Assembly: GCA_009599575.1 (NCBI GenBank)
Contig: VWND01000073.1
Location: 434,001-498,000 of the forward strand
DNA: 64,000 bases
Reading direction: 5' to 3'
Origin: Blumeriella jaapii
Taxonomy: Eukaryota; Ascomycota; Leotiomycetes; Helotiales; Drepanopezizaceae
Shown: positions 48,001 to 57,496 of the stretch, piece by piece
Position numbering within the stretch: position 1 is the first letter of the stretch
Layout of the letters: every line of letters begins with the position of its first letter
Notes under the pieces: model-generated
Told to the model about the DNA's origin: nothing
The model's input: only the letters and a program-made list of their open reading frames with translations
The model's database searches: none
Translations under genes and position numbers: made by a program

Positions 48001-49158
48001 GAAGAGAGAAAAGGGCATAAAAGCATACGAGAAGTTACTTAACCCCCTTGATGAAATGACAAAGTTTAAAAAAGTCCGCGGAGGACCCACCAGGATCTTG
48101 AACACTGTCAGGGGGGTTGGGGTTGCAAAAGTAAATCCTGTTTTCGGTTCTTCCTTCTACACAGTACAGAGTATAAAGGTCAACCTTACCTAGAAACTCT
48201 TCCAGCTCTCGGTTCGGGTCACATCCCTTGCCGGCCGAAACGAACATACCACAACCAGGTGTTTACAGACTAAAACAAGAAGTGACAATGTTCCAAGTAG
48301 AAAGTGATATCTTTTTTTAGAATGCTCCAAATTCCAGCCGGGAGGTCAAACTCTCTCTCTCTCTCGTCTCTCGTCTCGGACACCACAATTTTGCATCTTA
48401 CTTTCTTCTTCATTACATCTCGCATAGAGGTAGCTGGCCTTACCTCGCCTCGTCTCATTCACATTTTCGTCATTCATTCTTTCATTCTTTCTTTCCTTTT
48501 GTCCTTCTTCTTCTTCTTCTTCTTCTTCTTCTTCTTCTTCTTCTTCTTCTTCTTCTTCTTCTTCTTCTTCTTCTTCTTCTTCTTCTTCTTCTTCTTCTTC
48601 TTCTTCTTCTTCTTCTTCTTCTTCTTCTTCTTCTTCTTCTTCTTCTTCTTCTTCTTCTTCTTCTTCTTCTCTTCTTTCTTCTTCTTCTTCCTCTTCCTCT
48701 TTCGGCAAAGGATGGAAGTCTAACTAATAGAGTTTTATGTACCAATCGAGATTATCTGATAAGGTAGCAGCTACCTAACCTACATACCCCTACCCTGGCG
48801 CATGCGCATGAAAGTCTGCATGTCAGTCGGCCAAGAGGAAAATCACTCATTGATAAGTACTGTACTGTACTGTCCTGTACCTAAGTACAGTATGTTTCCA
48901 CCCTGTGACTCGTGAGCAGGCAAGTGGAGAGAAAAACAAGTGGCCTTTTGCCCCCCTGTCAGCACTCTGCTCTGCTGGAGTTAAAGGTTCCTCTTTGGGC
49001 GGGCAGCCCACCTGGTCGGCTGAGTACTCTGTGCGTGCTGTAACGACGATGTACAGTACAGTACATACAGTGTGTGCTCATGAGGGAAAGAAATCTTCCC
49101 GCTTCGCTCCGAGAGGAGATGCAAGGTCGGGGGTTGACGCTGCGCTTGCACTTGTCTC
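45015..49158. other. Gene-poor region, no supported gene
   Basis: Microsatellite fragments (GTAC, CATA), CT-rich stretches near 46290-46320 and 48340-48710, and an AGACCC/AGATC-rich patch at 46051-46142. No conserved protein was recognised on either strand. Confidence 0.5.
48504..48670. repeat. (TTC)n microsatellite, about 55 units
   Basis: An almost perfect CTT/TTC trinucleotide run of about 167 bp. On + strand frames it reads as poly-Phe, poly-Ser or poly-Leu; on the minus strand as poly-Glu, poly-Lys or poly-Arg. It is a GAA/TTC tract of the kind that forms triplex DNA and changes length easily. Confidence 0.95.
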
Positions 49159-49172
49159 TCGGAGTGGCTGGT
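49159..49172. repeat. Target-site duplication, left, of element C
   Basis: TCGGAGTGGCTGGT, 14 bp, exactly repeated at 49261-49274 on the far side of the 88-bp insertion. Confidence 0.85.
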
Positions 49173-49260
49173 GATGATGATGATGATATTGTTTAACGTC
49201 TGGAGGGGGCAGTGAGACTGCGCTACCTCAAGCCTCCCGAAGGGCATTGGAGACGTGCTA
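49173..49260 (-). mobile_element. 5'-truncated retroposon copy C (88 bp)
   Basis: Only the 3'-terminal part of the element seen in full at 44150-45003 and 55261-56119: a GATGATGATGATGAT tail, then GTTTAACGTC, GGAGGGG and CCTCAAGCCTCCCGAAGGGC, ending at GACGTGCTA. It sits between perfect 14-bp direct repeats. A 5' truncation with an intact tail and a target duplication is what target-primed reverse transcription produces. It cannot encode anything. Confidence 0.85.
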
Positions 49261-49274
49261 TCGGAGTGGCTGGT
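49261..49274. repeat. Target-site duplication, right, of element C
   Basis: TCGGAGTGGCTGGT, identical to 49159-49172. Confidence 0.85.
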
Positions 49275-52200
49275 TAGCGTCCGGATCGATGGTTGGCGAA
49301 TCTCGACCTCTCCACGCTATGGTTCTGCATCGCTTTCCAGTCTTGCTCACCAGATCCTCCTACGGATCTCTAGACATTTCTTCCTCGTCTCGTGCATGCC
49401 GTTGCCGGGCCGCTCGATGCTGAGAGGGTTTTGCTGCTCTATCGCACACCGCGATCGTGGCGTGTTGATGTCTGTAGTACTACTGTAGCGGGTCGTGTCA
49501 ACGAGAAGTCGAGCAAGCATCTTGTACATTAAAGTACAGCACTGTACAGTACTGTACAACAGTTCACAAAGTCGTTGTTCGAGAACCTTGGTACTCGGTA
49601 TCTCAGACCGGTCTCTGAATCGTTGGCGGCGAGAAATCCGACTGTCGCAGGGGAGCTGTCAACAGCGTTTCTTGAGCGCGGTAAGTTGCAGTACTGTAAC
49701 GTTGATGCATGGAAGTATGCTCTACGCGGAGCTTGCCCTTGGACCTATTTACCGTAAATACGTACGTACATACTAAACAAACTACGTATGGAACTAGAGC
49801 CAACTGAAAAGAAATTGGGATCGCTGATGATTCCTGGATGACGGTAACTCACATCCCCCCATGCCAAACTTTTTTTTTCTTGGGCAGCTGATGATACTAC
49901 TTCGTACGTACACACACACACACAGTACAGTACAGTCCTGCTACCAAGTAAGGAATTGAAGTGGAGTTTAAACCTACCGTACTGTACCTACAATTGTTGG
50001 GAATTGTATGTACTGTAGAAGTACAACCTATTCCGATCCATAGTCGAGAGTAGTGCGGGGTGAAGGTACTTAGCATAGACTTTTCAACCCAAGAATGAGT
50101 CAGGACAGCAGTCCTAGAAGTAAGTACCTAGTTGTGACTCGAAACGTTGCTTTCGCAATCTGCCGAAGGCCTGCATCAGCGCTACTACTGCTGCCTCCAC
50201 TTCCAACACCATAGAGACAGAGAGAAAGGGAGAGAGAGAGAAAGAAAGAAAGAAAGAGAGAGAGAGGAAGAATGAGAGAAAGAGATACCTACTTAGTACT
50301 AGAGAAGCACGTACGCACTACTTACAGTGCTACATACAGTACGCGGAAGCTCGGCAAAGCGGCAAAGCGGCAAAGTCGTTGCTGTACGGACTAAGTACTT
50401 AGTACCGCGTAGTACAGTCAGTACATACATAGGTACAGTACATTGCTGTTTCCATACTATGGTAGTACAGTACCATAGCACTCCGTAATGCAGAACTGTG
50501 CAGTACAGGACAGTACAGTACAGTACAGTAGATACAGGACAGGATCTCTCCGTAATCACGAGAGCTTCGACCTGCTGTCCTGGACTGTCAGTACATATCT
50601 ATACGGTTAGACTTTTCCACCGGCCGTTGGCCAAGCGCGCTCTCACGGCCGGCCGTGGAGATCGGGGCCTGGCAGGGCGATCGGTGATGCTTCTTCGCTC
50701 GTCACAGGTGTCGCTGTGCAGACGTCTGAGAGCTCGGAAGCTTTTCGCTGGGAAGGCTACTTTAGCCCCTAGTCTCCTTTGCCTCTTAGAGTACAGCACT
50801 GTCTTTCTGTGTACAGCACTGTACACAGTAAGTACATACAGATGTACAGTAGGTATGCACTGTTCGGTAGTGCGGTACTACTGTACTGTATATTCATGCA
50901 TACATCTGGATGTATGTACTTGCCGTACATACGAGTCGAATCCAGAATCCGGAGTACTGTAGTCTACTGTACTTACTTACTGTATGTACATTACATACTT
51001 GCATCGAACTCCGAGTACTTCTTCTTCTACTTGCGTTGGCGGGCCAGCAACGTGAATGAAGAGGACGCTTGAGACGAGTCAAGTCGATAGTCAGTCAGGC
51101 CTGGCTTGGGCTTGACTCGTTCTGAGTCCGCTTGAGGGGGGATGGATGGCTACAGGAACGACCTTCACGTCGAGGATGCCGTCCTGTGCTGCACTGTGCG
51201 GTACATACTTCCAATGGGTTCCATTCCTCTCTGTCTGTTCGGCCGTCTTGCTCCGCCGATACATCCTGTACCGTACAGCACTTCGCGTCCTGCTGCGCTA
51301 GGGACTGAGCACCACATACGTACTTGGTCAAACCCAAGTAAGATACTTACTTTATGCCATGCAGGACCAGGTGGCTTGAGACCGCGCCCGGCTGCTCCGC
51401 TCGGCGCATTGGAGAAGGGTCCAAAAGTCAAAGGCCACCGCTAAGGAAAGGCGCTGGCCGCCGCGACGATAAGTGAAGATTCTCGCAGGACCTGCTCGGA
51501 GCATGGCTGGCACGGCCACGCGCCTCGAGTGCCGGCCGTGGTATTGAAGCCATCCGTATAATAACGCGGCGCCTTCCCTCGGGGGGGGAGGGGGTTGTTG
51601 TCGTCGAAGTTCGATTTTGCTTCACGCACTCACTCACTCACACACTCCCTCCCTCACAGCCCTTGATCGACTCCGTATTCGCTTATCTGTTTACCCCCGT
51701 CTCACGTTCAGTTCGCCCAAGTGCTTTCGGACCGGATCACACCTACATACTGTACTTACTGACTGTACCTACCTACTGTGTACAGTACAGTACTGTACGG
51801 TACTGTACCTAGCTGTATCTCCCCAGCTTCAGCTTCAGCTTCACATTCCCTCCCTCATCCCTCCCCTCCTCCCGTCCCCCCTCGACGCCGTCGTCTACCA
51901 CGTCTCGGCTCTGTCGTCGCTCTCCGTCGCAACGCACGTCGCGGGCCCGCGTCAACGACCGCACCGCAGCGTCCTTCGCATCCTCCTCATCCTCCATCCT
52001 CCAGCTCGTCGGGTTCCAGATTCCGCATCCAGCCGCCATCCCAGCCCACCACGCGTCTCTCCGGCCCTCCCTGGTCGTGCCGAGCTGTGATCGCCACGTC
52101 CATTTCCCGCTTCCAGCACCACAGCGCTGCTGAGATCGATTTCTCGAAAGCCCATCGGACTCGGGTCCCTGTCACGGCCAGTGCAGGTCTTGCCGTAGGA

Positions 52201-52556
52201 CATTACCGTGGGAAGAAGGGTGAAACGGGAGATTCGGGCTCGAATTCGCCCAAGTGGTCGTCTGCTGCTGGGGGTCCTGCAGCGTGAGTGCTGTCCTGTG
52301 CTGTTCTCCACCTCGTCCCTCTCGTCCCCGCTGAGAGGTGCGATATCAGGCTCCTTGCTCGCTCCCGAAGAAGTTCCTCTGCAATCTGTACCTCCAGAGC
52401 GAGTACGGTCCGGCTCCCGCTTAATCAACAACAACAACAACACCAACACCAACACCAAAAAAAAAAAAAAAAAAAAAAGAGAGAGCCCACCACAAAGGAA
52501 CTTCCATCCACAAAGGACTGCACTTCCTCCCCGGGAACCTATCCGACCCCGTCAAC
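49275..52556. other. Gene-poor region upstream of the small Cys-rich gene
   Basis: Microsatellite-rich: TACAG clusters near 49540-49560 and 50390-50535, and a GAGA/GAAA purine tract at 50219-50283. The last 700 bp become C-rich with CT-rich and CAACAA stretches and an A22 run, likely the leader of the 52557 gene. No other gene is supported. Confidence 0.5.
52457..52478. repeat. A22 homopolymer in the presumed 5' leader
   Basis: Twenty-two A residues after an AACACC/AACAAC run, 78 bp before the ATG of the small Cys-rich protein. Confidence 0.85.
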
Positions 52557-52916
52557 ATGACTTCGCGATACTACGAACAGCCGAACCACACCACTGCCAC
52601 TGCTCATCGGCCCTCCAATCGAACATCCACCTCGTCCGACTCGTCCTCCTCCTCCTCCTCCTCCTCTTCGTCCTCGTCCAGCCTGTCGTCCTACTCCGGG
52701 TCCTCGCGCCGATCCACGATGGAGAACTACCAATCCCGCGTCGAACTCATGCGCTGCTCCCGGTGTGCGAAGTGTGCCGAGACGGTCGTCAGCTCGCGCG
52801 GCGGCAACGAGCTGGCCCGAATCACGACGGACGATGCCTTAGCATCAGGCATGGTTCGCTTTGGCCACAACCTGTACTACTGCGATCGGTGCGCCCGGAT
52901 GGTGGGCTACAAGTGA
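52557..52916 (+). CDS. Small Cys-rich (putative zinc-binding) protein, function unknown
   Basis: Intronless, 119 aa. The first half is low complexity, with a run of about 14 Ser residues (positions 29-42) encoded mostly by TCC. The second half looks like a compact domain: ENYQSRVELMRCSRCAKCAE with Cys67, Cys70 and Cys73, then ITTDDALASGMVRFGHNLYYC and DRCARMVGYK with Cys109 and Cys112. Two CxxC pairs about 36 residues apart suggest a single zinc site of zinc-ribbon type. From memory similar small proteins with a GHNLYYC-x-RCA-x-MVGYK end occur in other ascomycetes, uncharacterised. It is an isolated gene inside the repeat-rich region. The ATG context is CAACATGA. Confidence 0.7.
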   Translation: MTSRYYEQPNHTTATAHRPSNRTSTSSDSSSSSSSSSSSSSSLSSYSGSSRRSTMENYQSRVELMRCSRCAKCAETVVSSRGGNELARITTDDALASGMVRFGHNLYYCDRCARMVGYK

Positions 52917-53534
52917 AGAGGGACCCGCACCAGGCATGTGCTGGAGGACGGCCATGCTCGATCTCACGCTGGACTGCTGCTCCCCACGCCGCGCAGAGCG
53001 GCGAGACACTCGCCGAGGGGCATCGGGAGACGCTCGATCTCGTCGTCGTCTCCCCCGGCATCATCTCACGACACGAGGCCCGGCGCGGCTTCTCGACCGC
53101 GGCCGGCCGTCTGCGGTCTGGACGGCGCTCCATCTCTCGCCCTGGGCTGGTGTCCTGGGCGAGGCTTGGTCCGAGGGGCAGTTGGTGGATGGAAGTACAG
53201 TACCAGTCTGCCATGTTGCGGCTGGCCACCCGCAGACACGCACACGGATCCTGCTCGTCGTGGGAGCGGATCCGAGGGAAGACGGGGCGAAGGCCATGGC
53301 CGGCTTGTTGTCTCTATCTCTACTCGTTCTCACATGGGTTTGGGTGGGGTGTAACCAGCGAGGGCAGCCCCTGGCGAGGGGAAATGTACAGTACGATCCC
53401 ATCTGTCTTGTGAGGGAGGATACCTAGTATGTAGATATGAGGGCGAGAGCAGCTGCTTGCAGCCTGCCTCTCCCGATCCACGGGGTCCGATGCGGACGAT
53501 GTCACATTAGAAAACCATTCCAAACCACATCCCA

Positions 53535-53535
<1 letters not shown>

Positions 53536-53567
<32 letters not shown>

Positions 53568-53568
53568 G
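53536..53568. repeat. (GTCT)n microsatellite
   Basis: Eight GTCT units, perfect. Confidence 0.9.
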
Positions 53569-53907
53569 CGTGGGTGCGTGGGTGCGTGCGAGCTTCGCTT
53601 GCTGGCTGCGTGTTTACCTACCTACTTACGGCACTGTTTACTTTTCTCGCGACAACAAGCATTGCCGTGCTCCACCCGCGCGCCCTTCTTGTCCGCTACC
53701 CATGCAGTAATTTTCCCCTATCGTATCACCGATCGCCGACGAGCAGTGGGCACCTATGTACAGTATCGTGTGTATGTATGCACGGCGTCAGTATGTTCAG
53801 TACAGTACATTCGGTACATTTAGTACATTCAGTACATTCACACTTCTACACACACACATACACACACATACAGTATCGTAACAAGGCCGTCGCCATTTTC
53901 CCATTGT

Positions 53908-54010
53908 ACTTACTTACTTACTTACTTACTTACCTACTTACCTACTTACCTACTTACCTACTTACCTACTTACCTACTCACCTACTTACCTACTCACTTA
54001 CCTACCTACC
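53908..54010. repeat. (CTTA)/(CTAC) compound microsatellite
   Basis: CTTA units followed by alternating CTAC/CTTA, about 24 tetramers. It mirrors, on the opposite strand, the GTAG/GTAA tract at 54751-54895. Confidence 0.88.
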
Positions 54011-54750
54011 ATACAGTCCTCCTCACGTCCTCACGTCCTCACGTCCCCACGCGCCTCGCCTCGCCTCGCCTCGCCCCGTCTTTCCCCAGACCAGGCTCGA
54101 TGATTCGCCCGATCGGCTGGTCGATCGGCGCGCTCCCGGTAGCCAATCGATAGGCCGTGGCGCGGGCGCACGCACGTCGACGACACCGACACCCAGTACC
54201 GAACCGTAGCTCCAATGCTTAGCCTGCGACTGACTGACTGACTGGCGTGCAGGTAGCACTGTACCGTACCCATGACTTGGGCTCTGAGGAGCTTCAACTC
54301 CGGATCCCGGCCTCGGCCCTTGCGCGTGGTGGGATGGCTTGCGAGGGGAGAGGGGCGCGCGTACTGTACTGTACTGTAGTGTACCTACCGGTGGTGATGA
54401 GGGTGCGTCGAGGATGGTGGGGGTGGCTGGGGGAGGAGATGGTGGGCTGGTGCGATGGGGAGGGGGAGGGGGAGATTGAGAAGGGGAGGTGGTGCTGGTG
54501 CTAGTGCTGGTGCTGGTGCTTTGTCCGTTTGATTCCTCGGTTTTTTAGGACGGGGCGTAAGGGATGGAAGCTTGGGATTTGGGGTTTGGGGTTTGGGGTA
54601 GATGGGTAGATGCAGAGGTTGGGTGTGGGGAGTGTCTTCTTCCTCCTCTTGGTTTTTCTTGTTTTCGTCGCCCACGTGGAGCGAGGCGAGGCGAGGCGAG
54701 GCGAGGCGAAGAAGTGAAGAACTCGCTTGGGTGGTTCTCATTGGGTATCC

Positions 54751-54895
54751 AGGTAGGTAGGTAGGTAGGTAGGTAGGTAGGGAGGTAAGTAAGTAAGTAA
54801 GTAAGCAAGTAAGTAAGTAAGCAAGTAAGTAAGTAAGCAAGTAAGTAAGTAAGCAAGTAAGTAAGCAAGCAAGTAAGTAAATAAGTACCTAAGTA
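54751..54895. repeat. (GTAG)/(GTAA) compound microsatellite
   Basis: Seven GTAG units, then about 28 GTAA/GCAA units. This is the reverse complement type of the 53908-54010 tract, so the two form a loose inverted pair about 740 bp apart. Confidence 0.88.
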
Positions 54896-55245
54896 AGTAC
54901 GTAGGTAAGCATATGTTATCTAGCTCTACCGATTCTCTTCCTCTCTTGTCCTCTCACACTCTGGTTTGATTTGATTCTACGGCTCTAAACCGTGACTGGG
55001 AAGTCCGGAAACGACCGCACTGCAACGGTGGAAAAATTGTTGAAATTTCCTTGACATCAAGAGGTGACGATAGAATAAGAACAACACATTGTAAGCGGGC
55101 CCTTTCGTGACCGGGCTCCTGAGAATAGCACCGGCTTGCTTTTAAACCATGTGTTTGTTTGCTCTGGAACCCATCTATGTATATTGCCGTCTTTTCACAA
55201 CTACCATTTATTCTTCTTTATTCCGAGAAAGGGGAACAGTGGAAA

Positions 55246-55260
55246 TCCAACATCGAGATG
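55246..55260. repeat. Target-site duplication, left, of element B
   Basis: TCCAACATCGAGATG, 15 bp, exactly repeated at 56120-56134. Confidence 0.88.
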
Positions 55261-55803
55261 ATGATGATGATAATAATGATGATTTTGTTTAACGTCAGGA
55301 GGGGCTTAAGGCCACCTCAGCCTCCCGAAAGGCATAGGACGTGCTAAGCTGGGGATTTTTATATACAAAAAGCAGACCCTCGAGAAAGCAGTTATATAAA
55401 AGAAATGTTTGGCCAGTAGGCCCGCTATTTAAGCCCTTCCCCTACAGGCGGGATGGTTCTCCATGGTATTCGTGAAGTAAGGCCTTCGATGGTTCCAAAG
55501 ATTACAAAGTATATACGTATTAAAAGAGTAAAAACCACGATTGAGAAAAAGCTCTTTTAATACGCATATCCCGGGTCTCTGATCCCGTGGTATCGCAGAT
55601 CCTTTATAATCTTTGAAAACACTTTCAGAACTTCGAGTTGACGACGCTGAGTTGTCTCTCAACCGTTTGTTTTGTTGCGCGTATGCGCATGTTCCACCGA
55701 CACCCTTTCCTCCGTCAAATATGCTATCGAGTCGGTTGTGATCGGTAGGGACGATTATTTCGAAAGCGCTGTACCGGGTTTTCGATAGTCGGGCTGTCGA
55801 TTC

Positions 55804-56119
55804 TTATTTTCCGCCTTTTCCCTTCAATACAATCCTTCTGGAATTCTCAGTAGGTATGCCCTCGTCAGGTAGATCGTAGTAGTATACGTAGTCGTAAGAA
55901 TAGCCCGGATCGCCGGTAAGGAAAATCTCTTCGAAGTCGCCACGTGTCGATTGCTCAATTTTGGCTCTCCCGACACCTTTCAATGCAACGACGCTCTCCT
56001 GCCGCAGGAGAAGAGCGTCAATTACAATCGAAAGGGCGGAAGGTTCGTACCAGGCACCACGTACAGGTATTGAGTCTAGCCCGCGAGGTCGTCGTCGACC
56101 TCGCACCCCGAGGGGCGGC
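55804..56119 (-). pseudogene. Open frame inside retroposon copy B
   Basis: Minus-strand frame open from the element 5' edge to a stop at 55804, about 105 codons. It contains RGRRRPRGLDSIP, AKIEQSTRGDFEEIFLTG and ends KGKGGK. It has no start codon of its own at the element edge; the frame runs in from the flank. In copy A the matching frame stops after about 47 codons. I do not recognise a reverse transcriptase, endonuclease or RNase H motif. It may be the C-terminal end of a longer protein from a parent element. Confidence 0.35.
56083..56104 (-). repeat. Hairpin at the retroposon 5' end (copy B)
   Basis: Perfect inverted repeat GCGAGGTCG - TCGT - CGACCTCGC on the + strand, identical after complementing to 44165-44186. 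Beside it, CCCCGAGGGG at 56107-56116 is a second palindrome. Confidence 0.72.
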
Positions 56120-56134
56120 TCCAACATCGAGATG
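56120..56134. repeat. Target-site duplication, right, of element B
   Basis: TCCAACATCGAGATG, identical to 55246-55260. Confidence 0.88.
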
Positions 56135-57496
56135 GGTTCTGGACGCACTTGTTTGCTTATGTATATTACCTCGGAGTCGGCCGCGGGCCATACAGAACTA
56201 AGCCAGGAAGTCATCAACGCATAAGGGGTTCACTTTGCAATATAGAACCCAGAAATCTTCATACGTGAAAGGTAAGTAAGGGGCTGCTCCTAACGTCGGG
56301 CTGTGTACATGCACGATGTCAGAGAATTCGACGAGTCGGGAATACAGATAGGTATCTGTCGATATGGTGACGTAAGCTCCTAGCATTTGTACTTGTAGGG
56401 AGAATTGCTACCAGTCTCCGGATGAGAAGAACCCGTGAAGTGTTGATGTTGACCCCGGCTGAACACTAAGCGAGGAAACACTGACTTCAACAGATGTAAT
56501 GTTACACTTGTTCGCGAGGCCTTGAAATTTACCTTGCTTCAACCTTGTGTGATACTTTTGTATGGCCAAGAAGATACCCTGTGCTGTAACATCGCAGTGT
56601 TTGATTGGCTTTTTCGTAGGTTGATGTACTTGCCTTGTCACTCGATGAACTGTATCGGCTCGCTCCGGGGGGCATCGTCATGGAACAAACGGTCTACGTC
56701 TCTCCTTTGCTCGGGCTGAGTAGACCCGGGGGCGTCCTAAGGGCCTGGTGTTGATCATTTGGAAGAGTGACCACTTCAATCACTTGCTTTAAAGGCATGG
56801 TGGTTTTGTCTATCGACCATCTTGGTGTCTCGTAGAAAACGAGCTTCAAGAATTGCGCGATGATACTTTCCTCGTGGCTCCGAAGTTGCATTGGCACAAG
56901 GAAGCAAGTTAAAGAGGGTGGTATCGAAGCCTGCCAATTATCGCGACTCTCTTCCAAACTTATCGATTATCAGAATGTTGTGATGTCGCGTTCACACCGA
57001 GATTTCAAGTTCGGTACCAGTCCATTCGTAAAATCGGGGAGAGAAAGGCCCTCCGAGCCCTCCTCGCGACACTCGGCTGCCTCGCTTGATTGATATGACA
57101 GTCTCGATGCTATTCCACTCAAGTTCATCACAACTCGGTTCTTGACCTCGATTACAATCTCGAATACCTTGGTTGAGCGTCTCCATACACGTGATCACAG
57201 GTCATCGACTGGATAAACACAACGTTTCCGACTGATAATCAATCCAAGCTCCCCATGTTCGAGCGTCGATAATTATCGCCTAGATAAAACGAAGCGTTGC
57301 TTCGTGGTAGTTCAAGTCTCTAACTTGTAAAAAACCACGTGCATCACTACGCGAGTTGCATTGACCGCACGACAACAAACATCAACGACATCACATCCCC
57401 TGGCACCAATCCCGAGTAGTAGTTCATCTAATCTTCCGAACAACCACACGCAAAACCCCAGAAGCTCGGACAACACTCGGCCCGTCGTCATCAAGC
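56135..57496. other. Intergenic region upstream of P5CR
   Basis: About 1.36 kb. Minus-strand frames at 57198-56992 and 56957-56694 have ordinary protein-like composition (for example RSHEESIIAQFLKLVFYETP) but no family match and no clean start or splice plan. They may be remains of a gene. The last 130 bp before 57497 are CA-rich leader sequence. Confidence 0.4.

Larger units (their letters stand above)
52917..55245. other. Gene-poor region with tetranucleotide repeats
   Basis: 3' flank of the small gene, then GTCT, CTTA/CTAC and GTAG/GTAA microsatellites. From about 54900 the sequence becomes more AT-rich. No gene was recognised. Confidence 0.5.
55261..56119 (-). mobile_element. Non-LTR retroposon-like element, full-length copy B
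   Basis: 859 bp between perfect 15-bp direct repeats. Read on the minus strand it begins GCCGCCCCTCGGGGTGCGAG, carries a 9-bp-stem hairpin (56083-56104), an open frame of about 105 codons ending at 55804, then about 540 bp of apparently untranslated sequence, and ends GACGTTAAACAAAATC plus an (ATC/ATT)n tail of about 20 bp. No LTRs and no terminal inverted repeats are present. These are marks of a non-LTR retroposon: a SINE-like unit, or the 3' end of a LINE cut at a preferred point. Copies A and B begin at the same place, which favours a short, full-length unit. Confidence 0.82.

Noticed and set aside
48304..48723. Long frames through the TTC tract (poly-Phe on plus, poly-Glu or poly-Arg on minus)
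   Set aside because: Composition comes entirely from the trinucleotide repeat; no conserved flanking sequence.
52208..53413. 401-codon plus-strand frame around the small Cys-rich gene
   Set aside because: Overlaps the better-supported 52557-52916 frame and includes poly-Lys from the A22 run.
29980..54900. CRISPR-like or centromeric satellite array
   Set aside because: No repeat-spacer regularity and no long satellite unit; the repeats are ordinary short tandem repeats.
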